Shown: positions 1-6,161 of the stretch, piece by piece | How positions within the stretch are numbered: position 1 is the stretch's first letter | How the letters are laid out: each line of letters starts with the position of its first letter | Assembly (NCBI GenBank): GCA_016207465.1 | Contig: JACQPP010000100.1 | Coordinates: forward strand, 1 to 12,616 | DNA from: Methanobacteriota archaeon | GTDB lineage: Archaea; Halobacteriota; Syntropharchaeia; JACQPP01 | Length of the DNA: 12,616 nt | Direction of reading: 5' to 3' | Translations under genes and position numbers: made by a program | The notes under the pieces: generated by a model | Told to the model about the DNA's origin: nothing | Database searches by the model: none | The model's input: the letters and a program-made list of their open reading frames with translations, nothing else

Positions 1-1
1 G

Positions 2-97
2 GAGGCGGGGGAGCGGGTGGCGGAGCGGATGCACCGGGAGGGGAGGGTCTCTGTGGAGCGGGCCCGGGCCCTGGCGGGGGCTCCCCGCCGGAGATAA
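2..97 (+). CDS. 3' end of an unidentified gene (partial)
   Basis: An open frame enters from the left edge and stops at TAA 95-97. It gives 31 residues rich in Arg, Glu and Ala, ending GAPRRR. The composition suits the charged C-terminal helix of a cytoplasmic protein, and the frame points the same way as the next gene. There is no recognisable domain, and 31 codons of GC-rich sequence could be open by chance, so the call rests mainly on position and composition. The AT-rich step just after the stop, which contains the promoter-like element of the next gene, supports a real gene end here. Confidence 0.4.
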   Translation, partial: EAGERVAERMHREGRVSVERARALAGAPRRR

Positions 98-99
98 GG

Positions 100-109
100 T
101 TTTAGATAT
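100..109 (+). promoter_or_regulatory. TATA-like box of the PGF-CTERM protein gene
   Basis: TTTTAGATAT is the only AT-rich stretch in the gap between the upstream stop and the ATG at 130. Its centre is about 26 nt before that ATG, the usual archaeal TATA-to-start distance, so a leaderless mRNA starting at or near the A of the ATG is predicted. No good Shine-Dalgarno site precedes the ATG, which agrees with this. Inferred from spacing only. Confidence 0.45.
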
Positions 110-129
110 CCCCCTTGGATTTAGTGACC

Positions 130-1707
130 ATGCGTGTTCTCCCTGTTGCCCTGGCGGCCCTTCTCCTCTCCCTGCCTGCCCTGGGGGGCGACCCGGTCCC
201 GGTGGCGGGGTTCGAGACGATTTCCGAGGTTGTCGCGGCGGATGTGGCCAACCGGGGGGAGTGGAGCGTGGTGGCCACCCGGGGCCAGGTGACTCTCCTG
301 GACCGGAACTTCCGCCCCGTGTGGGACAAGAAACTGGACGAAATCTCCGGGGTCGCCATCTCCGCCAAGGGGGACCTCATTGTGGTGAGCAGCGGCCCCA
401 AGATACTTCTCCTCAATCGGGCGGGGGAGGAGCAGTGGTCCACCGGGTTCCCCCAGCAGGTCCTGAGCGTGGATATCACCCCCACGGGGAACCGGATTGT
501 GGCCACCGCGGGCAAGTTCGTCTACCTCGTGGACCGGGACTCCCGGCAGTTGTGGAAGCATGACACCCTCTACCTGAAGACCCGGGCGGTCATTTCCGCC
601 GATGGCAACTACGTGGGGGCCATCTCTCTCAAGGAGGGCATTCTCATGAACCACTCCCAGAGGGAGGTGGACATGCGCAAATTCGAGACCTACCGGGCCC
701 CCGTCACCTCCCTCTCCGACGAGGAGGCGAGTTTCCAGCGGATTGAGATGGCGAGCGTGGCCCTGCGGGAGCCCGCCCTCTCCGACACCATCCCCAACCT
801 GACGGTGGGGAGCAGCGACGGAAACTACTACGTGTTCGACAAGACCGGCCGGTATTTCAAGGTCCAGGCATCGGTGGCTCGGCTCCCTGTGGTCTCCATC
901 GCCTCGGTCCCCTTCGGGGTCTTCACCGCCATCGGGAGCGAGGTGGCCTTCTTCGGCCCGGTGGGGGACCTCCGGTGGAAGACCCGCGGCCAGGACCAGG
1001 TGCTCACCGTGGCCACCTCCCCGGATGACCGGTTCCTCATCTACGGGGGCAAGGACCGTCGGGTGAGGATTGTGGACTTGAGCCCCCTCCTTCCCACCTA
1101 CCTCTATGTGAACACCACCTCCGGCCCTCTGAACAACTCGACCCCGGCCGAGGTCTACGTGGACGGGGAGCGGCTCGGGGTGGCCCCCGCCAAGTTCGAG
1201 GTGACCGCGGGGCTCCGGCGGGTGCGGGTGGTCAACCGCTCCTTCGGGGAGATGAACCGCCGGGTGGAGTTGGCCCCCGGGCAGACCACCGACCTTCTCG
1301 TGAACCTCAGCAACCTCATCCCCGACTCCACCCTCCTGGTCACCACCGACCCCCCGGGGGCCGATGTCAGCCTTGACGGGGCCCTCCTGGGCAAGAGCCC
1401 CATCAACGAGAGCTTCTCGGCGGGCAACTATACCCTGCGGGTTTCCCTCTCCGGCCACAAGGAGTTCAGCCAGATGGTGACCCTCTCCCGGGGGAACACC
1501 ACGAGGCTGAACGTCTCCATGGCCAAGGCGGATAGCGTGGAGGTGTCCAAGCCCCAAGAGTTCGGGAGCGCCGCCCTCCCCTCTACTCCCGAGCCCACCA
1601 AGACCCCCTTCGTGCCCACCCCGACCCCGGAGCCCCCCGGGTTCGAGGCGGTGTTTGCTGTGGGGGCGCTCATCCTCGCCGGGATGCTCCGCCGACGGAA
1701 ACCCTGA
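130..1707 (+). CDS. Secreted beta-propeller/PEGA-domain protein with PGF-CTERM sorting signal
   Basis: 525 aa from the ATG at 130. A TTG at 115 in the same frame is possible, but the ATG puts the signal peptide directly at the N-terminus (MRVLPVALAALLLSLPALGG). Residues about 30-320 form repeated beta-rich units with WD40/PQQ-like spacing (for example VDITPTGNRIVATAG, VATSPDDRFLIYGG). Two PEGA-type modules follow at about 326-395 and 400-468, the second with TTDPPGADVSLDG and GKSPINESF. Next comes a Thr/Pro/Glu linker, then PGF (503-505), a hydrophobic stretch and a terminal RRRKP. That tail is the classic PGF-CTERM tripartite signal, known to be processed by archaeosortase A, with the mature C-terminus moved to a lipid anchor. 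Several N-X-S/T sequons (NTT, NST, NLS, NES, NYT, NVS) suggest S-layer-type glycosylation. The likely role is an exported, surface-anchored sensor or scaffold; the ligand is unknown. The last 38 bp overlap rtcA on the other strand. Confidence 0.88.
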   Translation: MRVLPVALAALLLSLPALGGDPVPVAGFETISEVVAADVANRGEWSVVATRGQVTLLDRNFRPVWDKKLDEISGVAISAKGDLIVVSSGPKILLLNRAGEEQWSTGFPQQVLSVDITPTGNRIVATAGKFVYLVDRDSRQLWKHDTLYLKTRAVISADGNYVGAISLKEGILMNHSQREVDMRKFETYRAPVTSLSDEEASFQRIEMASVALREPALSDTIPNLTVGSSDGNYYVFDKTGRYFKVQASVARLPVVSIASVPFGVFTAIGSEVAFFGPVGDLRWKTRGQDQVLTVATSPDDRFLIYGGKDRRVRIVDLSPLLPTYLYVNTTSGPLNNSTPAEVYVDGERLGVAPAKFEVTAGLRRVRVVNRSFGEMNRRVELAPGQTTDLLVNLSNLIPDSTLLVTTDPPGADVSLDGALLGKSPINESFSAGNYTLRVSLSGHKEFSQMVTLSRGNTTRLNVSMAKADSVEVSKPQEFGSAALPSTPEPTKTPFVPTPTPEPPGFEAVFAVGALILAGMLRRRKP

Positions 1708-2692
1708 CCATCCCGGGAAGCGGCTCGGTCTCGATGGTGCAGGGGAGGAACCTCTGGAGGACCTCCCGGTGGCTCTCCGCGTGGGGGGTCCATGTCTCCA
1801 CGGTGAACTCGGAGTCCCCGGGGGCCAGGGCCAGGTAGGGGAGGACCTGGTCTGCGAGGTGGGGGTCGAGGGCCGCGGGGCTCCCCAGGGAGCCGAGGAG
1901 CCGGCGGGCCGCCTCCCCTCCCACCTCCTCCGCGGGCTTCCCCCGCTCCCCGAGGGCACCGGCCCCCTTCCACCCGCTCCAGAGGACAACCCCGCTCCCC
2001 CGGCCCGCCGCCTCCGTATCCTCTACCCGGATATGCGGCTCCCGCCCTGCGAGGTGTTCGCGGGCGGCATGGGCCTGTCTCTCCGCCACCCCGGGGAGGC
2101 GGGAGGCGTGGGAGACCCCCCGAATCCCGGCGGCGCGGGGCTCCAGGGCCCGCAGGGGCCTGGGGGTCTCCGGATGGATGCGGGCCTTCACCCTTCCTCC
2201 CCCCTCGGGGTAATATCCCCGGCGCGCCACCTCGACCTCAACCCGCAGTCCCATCTCCCCCAGGAGGGGGAGGAAGACCCCCCGCAGGTAGTCGATGGGG
2301 GGGGCCCAGGCCACATCCGTGCCCCCCCGCAGGTCCAGTTCCACGGGCTCCGGGGCGGCCAGGGCGATGGGGAGGAGACCCTGGAGGGCCAGGGAAACGG
2401 AGCCCGCCGTGCCGATGTCGAGGGTGTGGGCTCCTCCCCGGAGGGGCCCCGGGGTGAACTGGACCTCGGTGGAGCCCGGGTGGAGCCCCTCCGCATGGCC
2501 CTGGCAGAGGACTCGGGCCCCCTCCACCATCCGGATGTGCTGGGGGGCCAGGCCCGGCCGGGGGCGCCCCCTCCGGATTCCCGCCACTCGCAGGGGGCGG
2601 CCGGTGAGGGCCGAGAGGCAGACGGCGGTGCGCAGAATCTGGCCCCCTCCCTCGCCTCGGGAGCCGTCCACCTCCACCCACCTGACGCTCAT
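1670..2692 (-). CDS. rtcA: RNA 3'-terminal phosphate cyclase RtcA
   Basis: 340 aa, the usual RtcA length. RtcA uses ATP to convert a 3'-phosphate RNA end to a 2',3'-cyclic phosphate through an enzyme-AMP intermediate. Visible family marks are the N-terminal DGSRGEGGGQILR (residues 9-21), the RTC signature RGYYPEGGGRV (158-168), and DPHLADQVLPYLAL, whose His278 aligns with the adenylated catalytic His of characterised cyclases. The ATG at 2692 overlaps the stop of the upstream cinA-like gene as ATGA, so the two are translationally coupled. Longer in-frame upstream starts would lie inside cinA and lack family sequence. The C-terminus runs 38 bp into the convergent PGF-CTERM gene. In archaea the exact RNA substrate is uncertain; RNA repair or end processing is the family role. 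Confidence 0.93.
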   Translation of the reverse strand: MSVRWVEVDGSRGEGGGQILRTAVCLSALTGRPLRVAGIRRGRPRPGLAPQHIRMVEGARVLCQGHAEGLHPGSTEVQFTPGPLRGGAHTLDIGTAGSVSLALQGLLPIALAAPEPVELDLRGGTDVAWAPPIDYLRGVFLPLLGEMGLRVEVEVARRGYYPEGGGRVKARIHPETPRPLRALEPRAAGIRGVSHASRLPGVAERQAHAAREHLAGREPHIRVEDTEAAGRGSGVVLWSGWKGAGALGERGKPAEEVGGEAARRLLGSLGSPAALDPHLADQVLPYLALAPGDSEFTVETWTPHAESHREVLQRFLPCTIETEPLPGMVRVSVGGASRRG

Positions 2693-3411
2693 CCCCGGGT
2701 TCCCCGGATGCGGGGGGCGAGCCACTCCTGGGCCCTCTGGAGGAGGAGGGGGTCCCGGGCCTCCAGTTTGACCTTCACGATGTACCGGCGGCGCCCCCCC
2801 TCTTCCAGTTGGGTGGGGTAGGAGCCCAGTTTGAGCCCGGGGAACTCCCGCAGGCACTCCCGGAGGGTGTCCCCGATTTCCACCTCGAACCGGGGGGTCA
2901 CCAGCCAGCCGGTGGACCAGGCCTCCCCGGTGAACCGGTGGGCGATAAGGGTGAACATGGCCTCCATCTCCCGGGGCACCCCGGGCAGCACATGGACCCT
3001 CCCGATGATGAACCCGGGGGCGGCCCCCACGGGGTTTGGGATGACCTCGCAGCCCCGGGGGAGGTCGGCCATGGCGAGGTTCTGCTCCAGGAAGCGGCCC
3101 GGGGGGAAGAGGCGGCGGAGGTGGGCCTCGGCCTCCGGGTGGCGCTCCAGGGGGAGATTAAAGGCCCGGGCCACCCCCTCCCGGGTCACGTCGTCGTGGG
3201 TCGCCCCAAGCCCCCCGGTGACGATGACCGCATCGGCGGTTTCCCCGCGGAGGGCCTGGGCGATGGTCTCCACCTCGTCGGGGATGGTGAGCATCCGCAC
3301 CACCCGCACCCCCCGCTCCCCCAGCCTCTGGGCGAGCCAGCGGGAGTTGGTGTTGAGGATGTCCCCCGAGAGGACCTCGTCCCCGATGGAGACCAGAGAG
3401 GCGATGGTCAT
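2689..3411 (-). CDS. CinA-like MoaB/Mog-fold protein (COG1058 type, single domain)
   Basis: 240 aa beginning at the ATG at 3411. The fold is the molybdopterin-binding/MoaB-like domain found at the N-terminus of CinA. Motifs are GDEVLSGDILNTNS (residues 10-23), VTGGLGATHDD (64-74), NPVGAAPGF (126-134) and LPGVPREMEAMF (142-153). Bacterial CinA normally carries a second NMN-deamidase domain. This protein stops after the first domain plus a short alpha/beta tail, as archaeal homologues usually do. Characterised COG1058 domains hydrolyse ADP-ribose-type pyrophosphates, so a nucleotide pyrophosphatase is a better guess than a role in molybdopterin synthesis or competence. It is first in a two-gene unit with rtcA (ATGA overlap) and is divergent from the winged-helix gene across an AT-rich spacer. 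No clear Shine-Dalgarno precedes the ATG. Confidence 0.87.
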   Translation of the reverse strand: MTIASLVSIGDEVLSGDILNTNSRWLAQRLGERGVRVVRMLTIPDEVETIAQALRGETADAVIVTGGLGATHDDVTREGVARAFNLPLERHPEAEAHLRRLFPPGRFLEQNLAMADLPRGCEVIPNPVGAAPGFIIGRVHVLPGVPREMEAMFTLIAHRFTGEAWSTGWLVTPRFEVEIGDTLRECLREFPGLKLGSYPTQLEEGGRRRYIVKVKLEARDPLLLQRAQEWLAPRIRGTRG

Positions 3412-3462
3412 GATCGCTATACTGGGGGTGGGAGGTCGAAATCGTTTTGTGGTCCCACAATT

Positions 3463-3579
3463 TCATTCACAAAACCTGCTTTTTCTGCCTGTTGTCTGTT
3501 ATTTTCAAATCTGCTAACAAGAAAGAAACCTTAATTATACCGTAGAATACAAGACATGGTTCATAAAAGTTGTGAATGA
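3463..3579. repeat. Separated 10-bp inverted repeat (TCATTCACAA / TTGTGAATGA)
   Basis: TCATTCACAA at 3463-3472 is exactly complementary to TTGTGAATGA at 3570-3579, about 100 bp apart. The core word CATTCAC also recurs at 3640-3646, and a related GTTCAC lies at 3652-3657. These are candidate binding sites for a regulator acting on both divergent genes. The wide separation argues against a simple RNA hairpin. Function is inferred only. Confidence 0.5.
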
Positions 3580-3598
3580 GGCTATCTACAACTTATGA
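3561..3598. repeat. Inverted repeat upstream of the winged-helix gene
   Basis: TCATAAAAGTTGT (3561-3573) pairs with ACAACTTATGA (3588-3598) over 11 bp if two A residues are bulged out of the left arm; the spacer is 14 bp. It ends 19 bp before the TATA box at 3618, the zone where archaeal activators or repressors commonly bind. It overlaps the right copy of the CATTCAC-type repeat, so the two may be parts of one operator. Confidence 0.5.
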
Positions 3599-3617
3599 CA
3601 CTCGTTTTCCCGAAAAC

Positions 3618-3625
3618 TTTATATA
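3618..3625 (+). promoter_or_regulatory. TATA box of the winged-helix gene
   Basis: TTTATATA preceded by CGAAAAC (purine/A-rich, BRE-like) is the best archaeal promoter core in the window. A start about 26 nt downstream falls near 3648, between the CATTCAC (3640) and GTTCAC (3652) words. The mRNA would then have a leader of about 105 nt before the ATG at 3753, unlike the leaderless starts inferred elsewhere in this window. Confidence 0.65.
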
Positions 3626-3669
3626 CCCCGTCTATACTACATTCACGCATCGTTCACAGGTTTGAGGGG

Positions 3670-3756
3670 ATGGATAGCGCGGGGGTCCTTTGGCCCCCCG
3701 CTCCCCATTTTTTTGTAAAGGAAAGTATGGTCGGTTTGCCCGGGGGGGGTCGATGA
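3670..3756 (+). CDS. Possible 28-aa leader ORF overlapping the regulator start
   Basis: An ATG at 3670 opens 28 codons that end at TGA 3754-3756, overlapping the ATG at 3753 as ATGA, the same coupling geometry seen at two real junctions in this window. It lies wholly inside the predicted leader transcript. GAGGGG sits directly before the ATG with no spacer, a poor Shine-Dalgarno distance. The peptide (begins MDSAGVLWPPAPHFF) has no recognisable domain. It spans the hairpin and T tract described separately, so ribosome passage could open the hairpin. It may be non-coding; the overlap is the main argument for it. Confidence 0.3.
   Translation: MDSAGVLWPPAPHFFVKESMVGLPGGGR
3679..3714 (+). terminator. 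Hairpin plus T7 tract inside the leader (attenuator-like)
   Basis: GCGGGGG (3679-3685) pairs with CCCCCGC (3695-3701) around a 9-nt loop. After six bases comes a run of seven T (3708-3714). Archaeal RNA polymerase terminates at T-rich stretches on the non-template strand, with or without hairpins. Its position, downstream of the predicted start and upstream of the coding ATG, makes partial termination or attenuation of the regulator mRNA possible. The six-base gap between stem and T run is longer than in textbook intrinsic terminators. Confidence 0.4.
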
Positions 3757-4193
3757 GACTCCGCATCGAGGTCGCCGGGTCGGGGGGGAGCCGGGAGGCC
3801 CGGGAGTATGACCTGGCCGATGACAACCTCTCGGAGAAGCACCGGGTGCTGGAGAAGGCCCTGGAGTTCCTGGAGTCCTCCCTCTCCATCACCCGCCGGG
3901 AGCCCCTGGCCCCCCCGGAGGGGGGGCGTCTCCCCAGTGTCACCCTGCGGGAGTCCCTGGAGGGGTTCCTCCGGGTCGAGTTCCATGGCGGGTGGTTCAC
4001 CTCCCTCCAGGTGAAGCGCCGCTTCGAGCAGGTCCACCACCGGGTGACCCTCAGCACCGTCTCCACCTATCTCTCCCGGATGCACCGGGACGGCCTCCTG
4101 GAGCGCCAGGGGAACCGCAGGCAGAGGGAGTACCGGTGGGCCGCCGGGCCCATCCCCCAGGGGCCCCCGGTGGCCGCGGAGCCGAAGCCATAG
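3753..4193 (+). CDS. Winged-helix DNA-binding transcriptional regulator
   Basis: 146 aa from the ATG at 3753, preceded by a G run (GGGGGGGGT) that may act as a ribosome site. A TTG at 3690 would add 21 residues of unlikely sequence. Residues 1-50 are charged (begins MRLRIEVAGSGG) with a helix around DNLSEKHRVLEKALEFLESS. Residues about 66-129 look like a winged helix: helix SLQVKRRFEQV, recognition helix TLSTVSTYLSRMHRDG, then a wing LLERQGNRRQREYRW. The pattern resembles MarR/PadR/ArsR-like archaeal regulators, but no subfamily can be named. The C-terminal 17 residues are Pro/Ala-rich and probably unstructured. The repeats around its promoter suggest autoregulation and possibly control of the divergent cinA-like/rtcA unit. 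It converges with the VWA gene 49 bp away. Confidence 0.72.
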   Translation: MRLRIEVAGSGGSREAREYDLADDNLSEKHRVLEKALEFLESSLSITRREPLAPPEGGRLPSVTLRESLEGFLRVEFHGGWFTSLQVKRRFEQVHHRVTLSTVSTYLSRMHRDGLLERQGNRRQREYRWAAGPIPQGPPVAAEPKP

Positions 4194-4217
4194 GGGCCTC
4201 TAAAACAGGCATCGGCT

Positions 4218-4239
4218 GGGGGGAAGTATATATACCCCC
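4218..4239. terminator. Hairpin with palindromic TATA core between convergent genes
   Basis: A G run (4218-4223), the self-complementary GTATATATAC (4226-4235) and a C run (4235-4239) can fold into one stem with a two-A bulge. It sits in the 49-bp gap between the ends of the winged-helix and VWA genes, so a two-way terminator role is plausible, although neither side has a long T tract. The core is also a good TATA sequence in both directions and could drive antisense RNA. Confidence 0.4.
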
Positions 4240-4242
4240 AAA

Positions 4243-5184
4243 TTAAACGGTGAGGATTTTCTTGGCCTCTTTCTCCTCCAGTTCCTGGAGCATGCGGCGG
4301 ACCCCCTGGAAGAGGGTCTTGAGGAGGTCGGCCTCCTGGGTGACTTCGGCGGTGGTGGCCCCCATGCGCTGGATGCGCTCCACGAACCCGCGGGCGTCGT
4401 ATTCGCCGGTGCGGAAGCGGCTCAGCTTGTCGTCGGTGAAGATGGGGACGTAGAGGACTTGGACGCCGGAGTCCAGCACCCGCTTGATGTTGTTGATGAC
4501 CGACCTCTGGATGCGGATGTCCTCCGCCTCCTCGCGGCGGCCGGTCTCGGGGACCCCGTCGGTGAGGACCACCATGACCTTCATCCCGGGGGACTCGTGC
4601 CACCGCAGGTCCATGAGCTTCTGGAGGGCGAGGTCGAGGCGGGTGCCCCCGGAGCCGTTGCGCTTCACCAGCTCCTGGTAGATGTTCTCCCGCTTCATGA
4701 GGGGGCCGGTGACCTGGGAGCCGAAGACGAAGACCACGATGTCGGCCTCGGCCCCGAAGGCCTCCAGGAGGGCCAGGCAGCCGATTTTGGCGCTGGTCTG
4801 GGGGGCCGTCTCCTCGGTGAGCAGGCGGTAGGGGAAGTATTTGTTCCGCCACCAGGCCGACATGCTGCTGGAGTCGTCGTAGAGGAGGGCCAGGCTGAGG
4901 CTCCGGGCCAGCTGGACCCGGGTGCGGGTCACCACCTGGTCGAGGCTCCTCCCGTGGGTGAGGAAACCGGTCATGGTGCGGTGGATGGAGAGACTTCCGG
5001 TGCCGTCGAACTTCCGGTAGACCATCCGGGACTGGGTGGGGCGGTCGAGGCGGTACTGGTGGAGCATGTGGACCCCGGCCCCCCGGCAGCCCCGCACCAG
5101 TTGCTCCCGCAGGTAGGCGTCCCCGGGGCTCTGCATGGATTTCACGCACAGCCCCCACAGTTCCTTCAGGTCCTTCTCCTCCAT
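4243..5184 (-). CDS. von Willebrand factor A (MIDAS) domain protein
   Basis: 313 aa from the ATG at 5184. The VWA domain covers about residues 95-300. It has a complete metal-ion-dependent adhesion site: DDSSS (D103, S105, S107), GGTRLD (T181) and TDG (208-210). It starts after a stretch, LSIHRTMTGFLTHGRSLDQ, that resembles the segment preceding the VWA domain in CobT/chelatase-type and MoxR-associated proteins. No signal peptide or membrane segment is seen, so it is cytoplasmic. Such proteins usually work with an AAA+ (MoxR/CbbQ-like) partner, but none lies in this window. The C-terminal helix is strongly charged (MLQELEEKEAKKILTV). TAGGGG six bases before the ATG is a weak ribosome site. 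The partner and process are unknown. Confidence 0.85.
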   Translation of the reverse strand: MEEKDLKELWGLCVKSMQSPGDAYLREQLVRGCRGAGVHMLHQYRLDRPTQSRMVYRKFDGTGSLSIHRTMTGFLTHGRSLDQVVTRTRVQLARSLSLALLYDDSSSMSAWWRNKYFPYRLLTEETAPQTSAKIGCLALLEAFGAEADIVVFVFGSQVTGPLMKRENIYQELVKRNGSGGTRLDLALQKLMDLRWHESPGMKVMVVLTDGVPETGRREEAEDIRIQRSVINNIKRVLDSGVQVLYVPIFTDDKLSRFRTGEYDARGFVERIQRMGATTAEVTQEADLLKTLFQGVRRMLQELEEKEAKKILTV

Positions 5185-5218
5185 GTTTTTCCCCTATGGG
5201 GGCGAAGCGGGATAAACC
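5185..5218. promoter_or_regulatory. Compact 34-bp divergent promoter (VWA gene / mevalonate operon)
   Basis: Only 34 bp separate the two divergent ATGs. On the minus strand TTTATC (complement of 5211-5216) lies about 27-32 nt before the VWA ATG, which suits a leaderless start. No convincing TATA box is seen for the mevalonate kinase side. A CCCCTATGGGG dyad (5191-5201) sits in the middle and could be an operator or just GC-rich spacer. The two promoters must share or overlap their sites. Confidence 0.4.
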
Positions 5219-6133
5219 ATGGCCATCGCCTCGGCCCCCGGCCGCGTCTGCCTCCTCGGGGAGCACGCGGTGGTCTACGGGGAGCCCGCCCTCACCTGCG
5301 CCATCGGCCTCCGCACCCGGGCCGAGGCCCGCCCCGCCCCGCGGACCCGCGTCCACAACCCCATGGCCCCTGACAGCCCCTACCTCCGGGAGGTTCTCCG
5401 CTGGTTCCACACCCGATGCCCCGACCAGGGGGTCCACCTCCGGGTCGCATCGGCTCTCCCCGCGGCCTCGGGGCTCGCCTCCTCCGCCTCCGTCACCCTC
5501 GCCGCCCTCGGGGCCCTCAACCATGAGTTCCTGCTGGGGCTCTCCCCCCGGGGGCTCGCCGCCATCGGGCACCAAGTCGAGCGGAGGGTCCAGGGGCGCG
5601 CGAGCCCCATGGACACCCTCACCGCTGCCCTCGGGGGGGCCCTCCTCCACCCCGGGGGCCGGCGGCTCCCCATCCCCCGGGTGGGCCTCGTAGTGGGAGA
5701 GACCCATGTGGCCCGCTCCACCGGGCGGATGGTGGACCGCGTGGCCCGTCTCCGCGGCCGCCACACCCCCACCGCCTCCCACCTTCTCTCCTCCATCGGA
5801 GACCTCTCCCGCCGGGGGGAGACGGCCCTCCGCCGGGGAGACCTCCCCACGCTGGGGCGGCTGATGGACCTCGACCACCAGATGCTCACGGCCCTCGGGG
5901 TGAGCCACCCCCGCCTCGACACCCTGGTGGAGGCCGCCCGGGGGGCCGGGGCACTCGGGGCCAAACTCACCGGAGCCGGTGGCGGGGGGTGCATGGTGGC
6001 CCTCGCCCCCGAGCCCCAGGGGGTCGCCCGGGCCATCCGGCGCGCCGGGGGAACCCCCATACTCACCCGCCCCGACTCCGCCGGGATTCGGCAGGAAACG
6101 AAGATGGGGGGCGGGCGGGAGGACGAATCTTGA
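5219..6133 (+). CDS. mvk: Mevalonate kinase (GHMP kinase)
   Basis: 304 aa, normal for archaeal mevalonate kinases. It makes phosphomevalonate from mevalonate and ATP in isoprenoid synthesis. Motif 1 is APGRVCLLGEHAVVYG (residues 6-21), and GEHAVVYG is typical of mevalonate kinase rather than other GHMP members. Motif 2 is PAASGLASSAS (81-91), the ATP-binding loop. E121 and D132, in ERRVQGRASPMD, fit the metal-binding Glu and catalytic Asp. Motif 3 is KLTGAGGGGC (249-258). The conserved motif-1 Lys is Arg here (R9). The last 15 residues are a charged, probably loose tail. It is the first gene of a four-gene operon and lies 28 bp before ipk. The ATG at 5219 starts right at the family's conserved N-terminus. 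Confidence 0.93.
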   Translation: MAIASAPGRVCLLGEHAVVYGEPALTCAIGLRTRAEARPAPRTRVHNPMAPDSPYLREVLRWFHTRCPDQGVHLRVASALPAASGLASSASVTLAALGALNHEFLLGLSPRGLAAIGHQVERRVQGRASPMDTLTAALGGALLHPGGRRLPIPRVGLVVGETHVARSTGRMVDRVARLRGRHTPTASHLLSSIGDLSRRGETALRRGDLPTLGRLMDLDHQMLTALGVSHPRLDTLVEAARGAGALGAKLTGAGGGGCMVALAPEPQGVARAIRRAGGTPILTRPDSAGIRQETKMGGGREDES

Positions 6134-6161
6134 TGCTCTCTCCCACCAGACTCCCCACCGT

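Larger units (their letters stand above)
3412..3669. other. AT-rich divergent intergenic region, no gene
   Basis: No protein-coding frame or tRNA-like fold is visible here. The base composition drops sharply from GC-rich coding DNA to AT-rich. It must contain the promoters of both the cinA-like/rtcA unit (leftward) and the winged-helix gene (rightward). A TAATTATA element at 3532-3539 could be the leftward TATA box on the minus strand, but the leader would then be about 100 nt. Repeated CATTCAC words and two inverted repeats are listed separately. Confidence 0.7.

Noticed and set aside
115..129. TTG start five codons upstream for the PGF-CTERM protein
   Set aside because: It would place charged residues (MDLVT) before the signal peptide. 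The ATG at 130 fits the TATA spacing and signal-peptide form.
121..1989. 622-codon open frame antisense to the PGF-CTERM gene
   Set aside because: Low-complexity Gly/Pro/His/Arg composition with no domain. It is the usual long antisense frame of GC-rich coding DNA and conflicts with a well-supported gene.
1655..2821. 388-codon plus-strand frame antisense to rtcA
   Set aside because: Gly/Pro-rich shadow of rtcA, whose catalytic motifs are intact on the minus strand.
3561..3600. Box C/D-type small RNA in the AT-rich spacer
   Set aside because: A weak C-box-like GTGAATGAG is present, but no matching D box (CTGA) or D'/C' pair was found at a suitable distance.
3690..3752. TTG start extending the winged-helix protein by 21 residues
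   Set aside because: The extension falls in the hairpin/T-tract leader and has no family-like sequence. The ATG at 3753 with a G-rich stretch just upstream is simpler.
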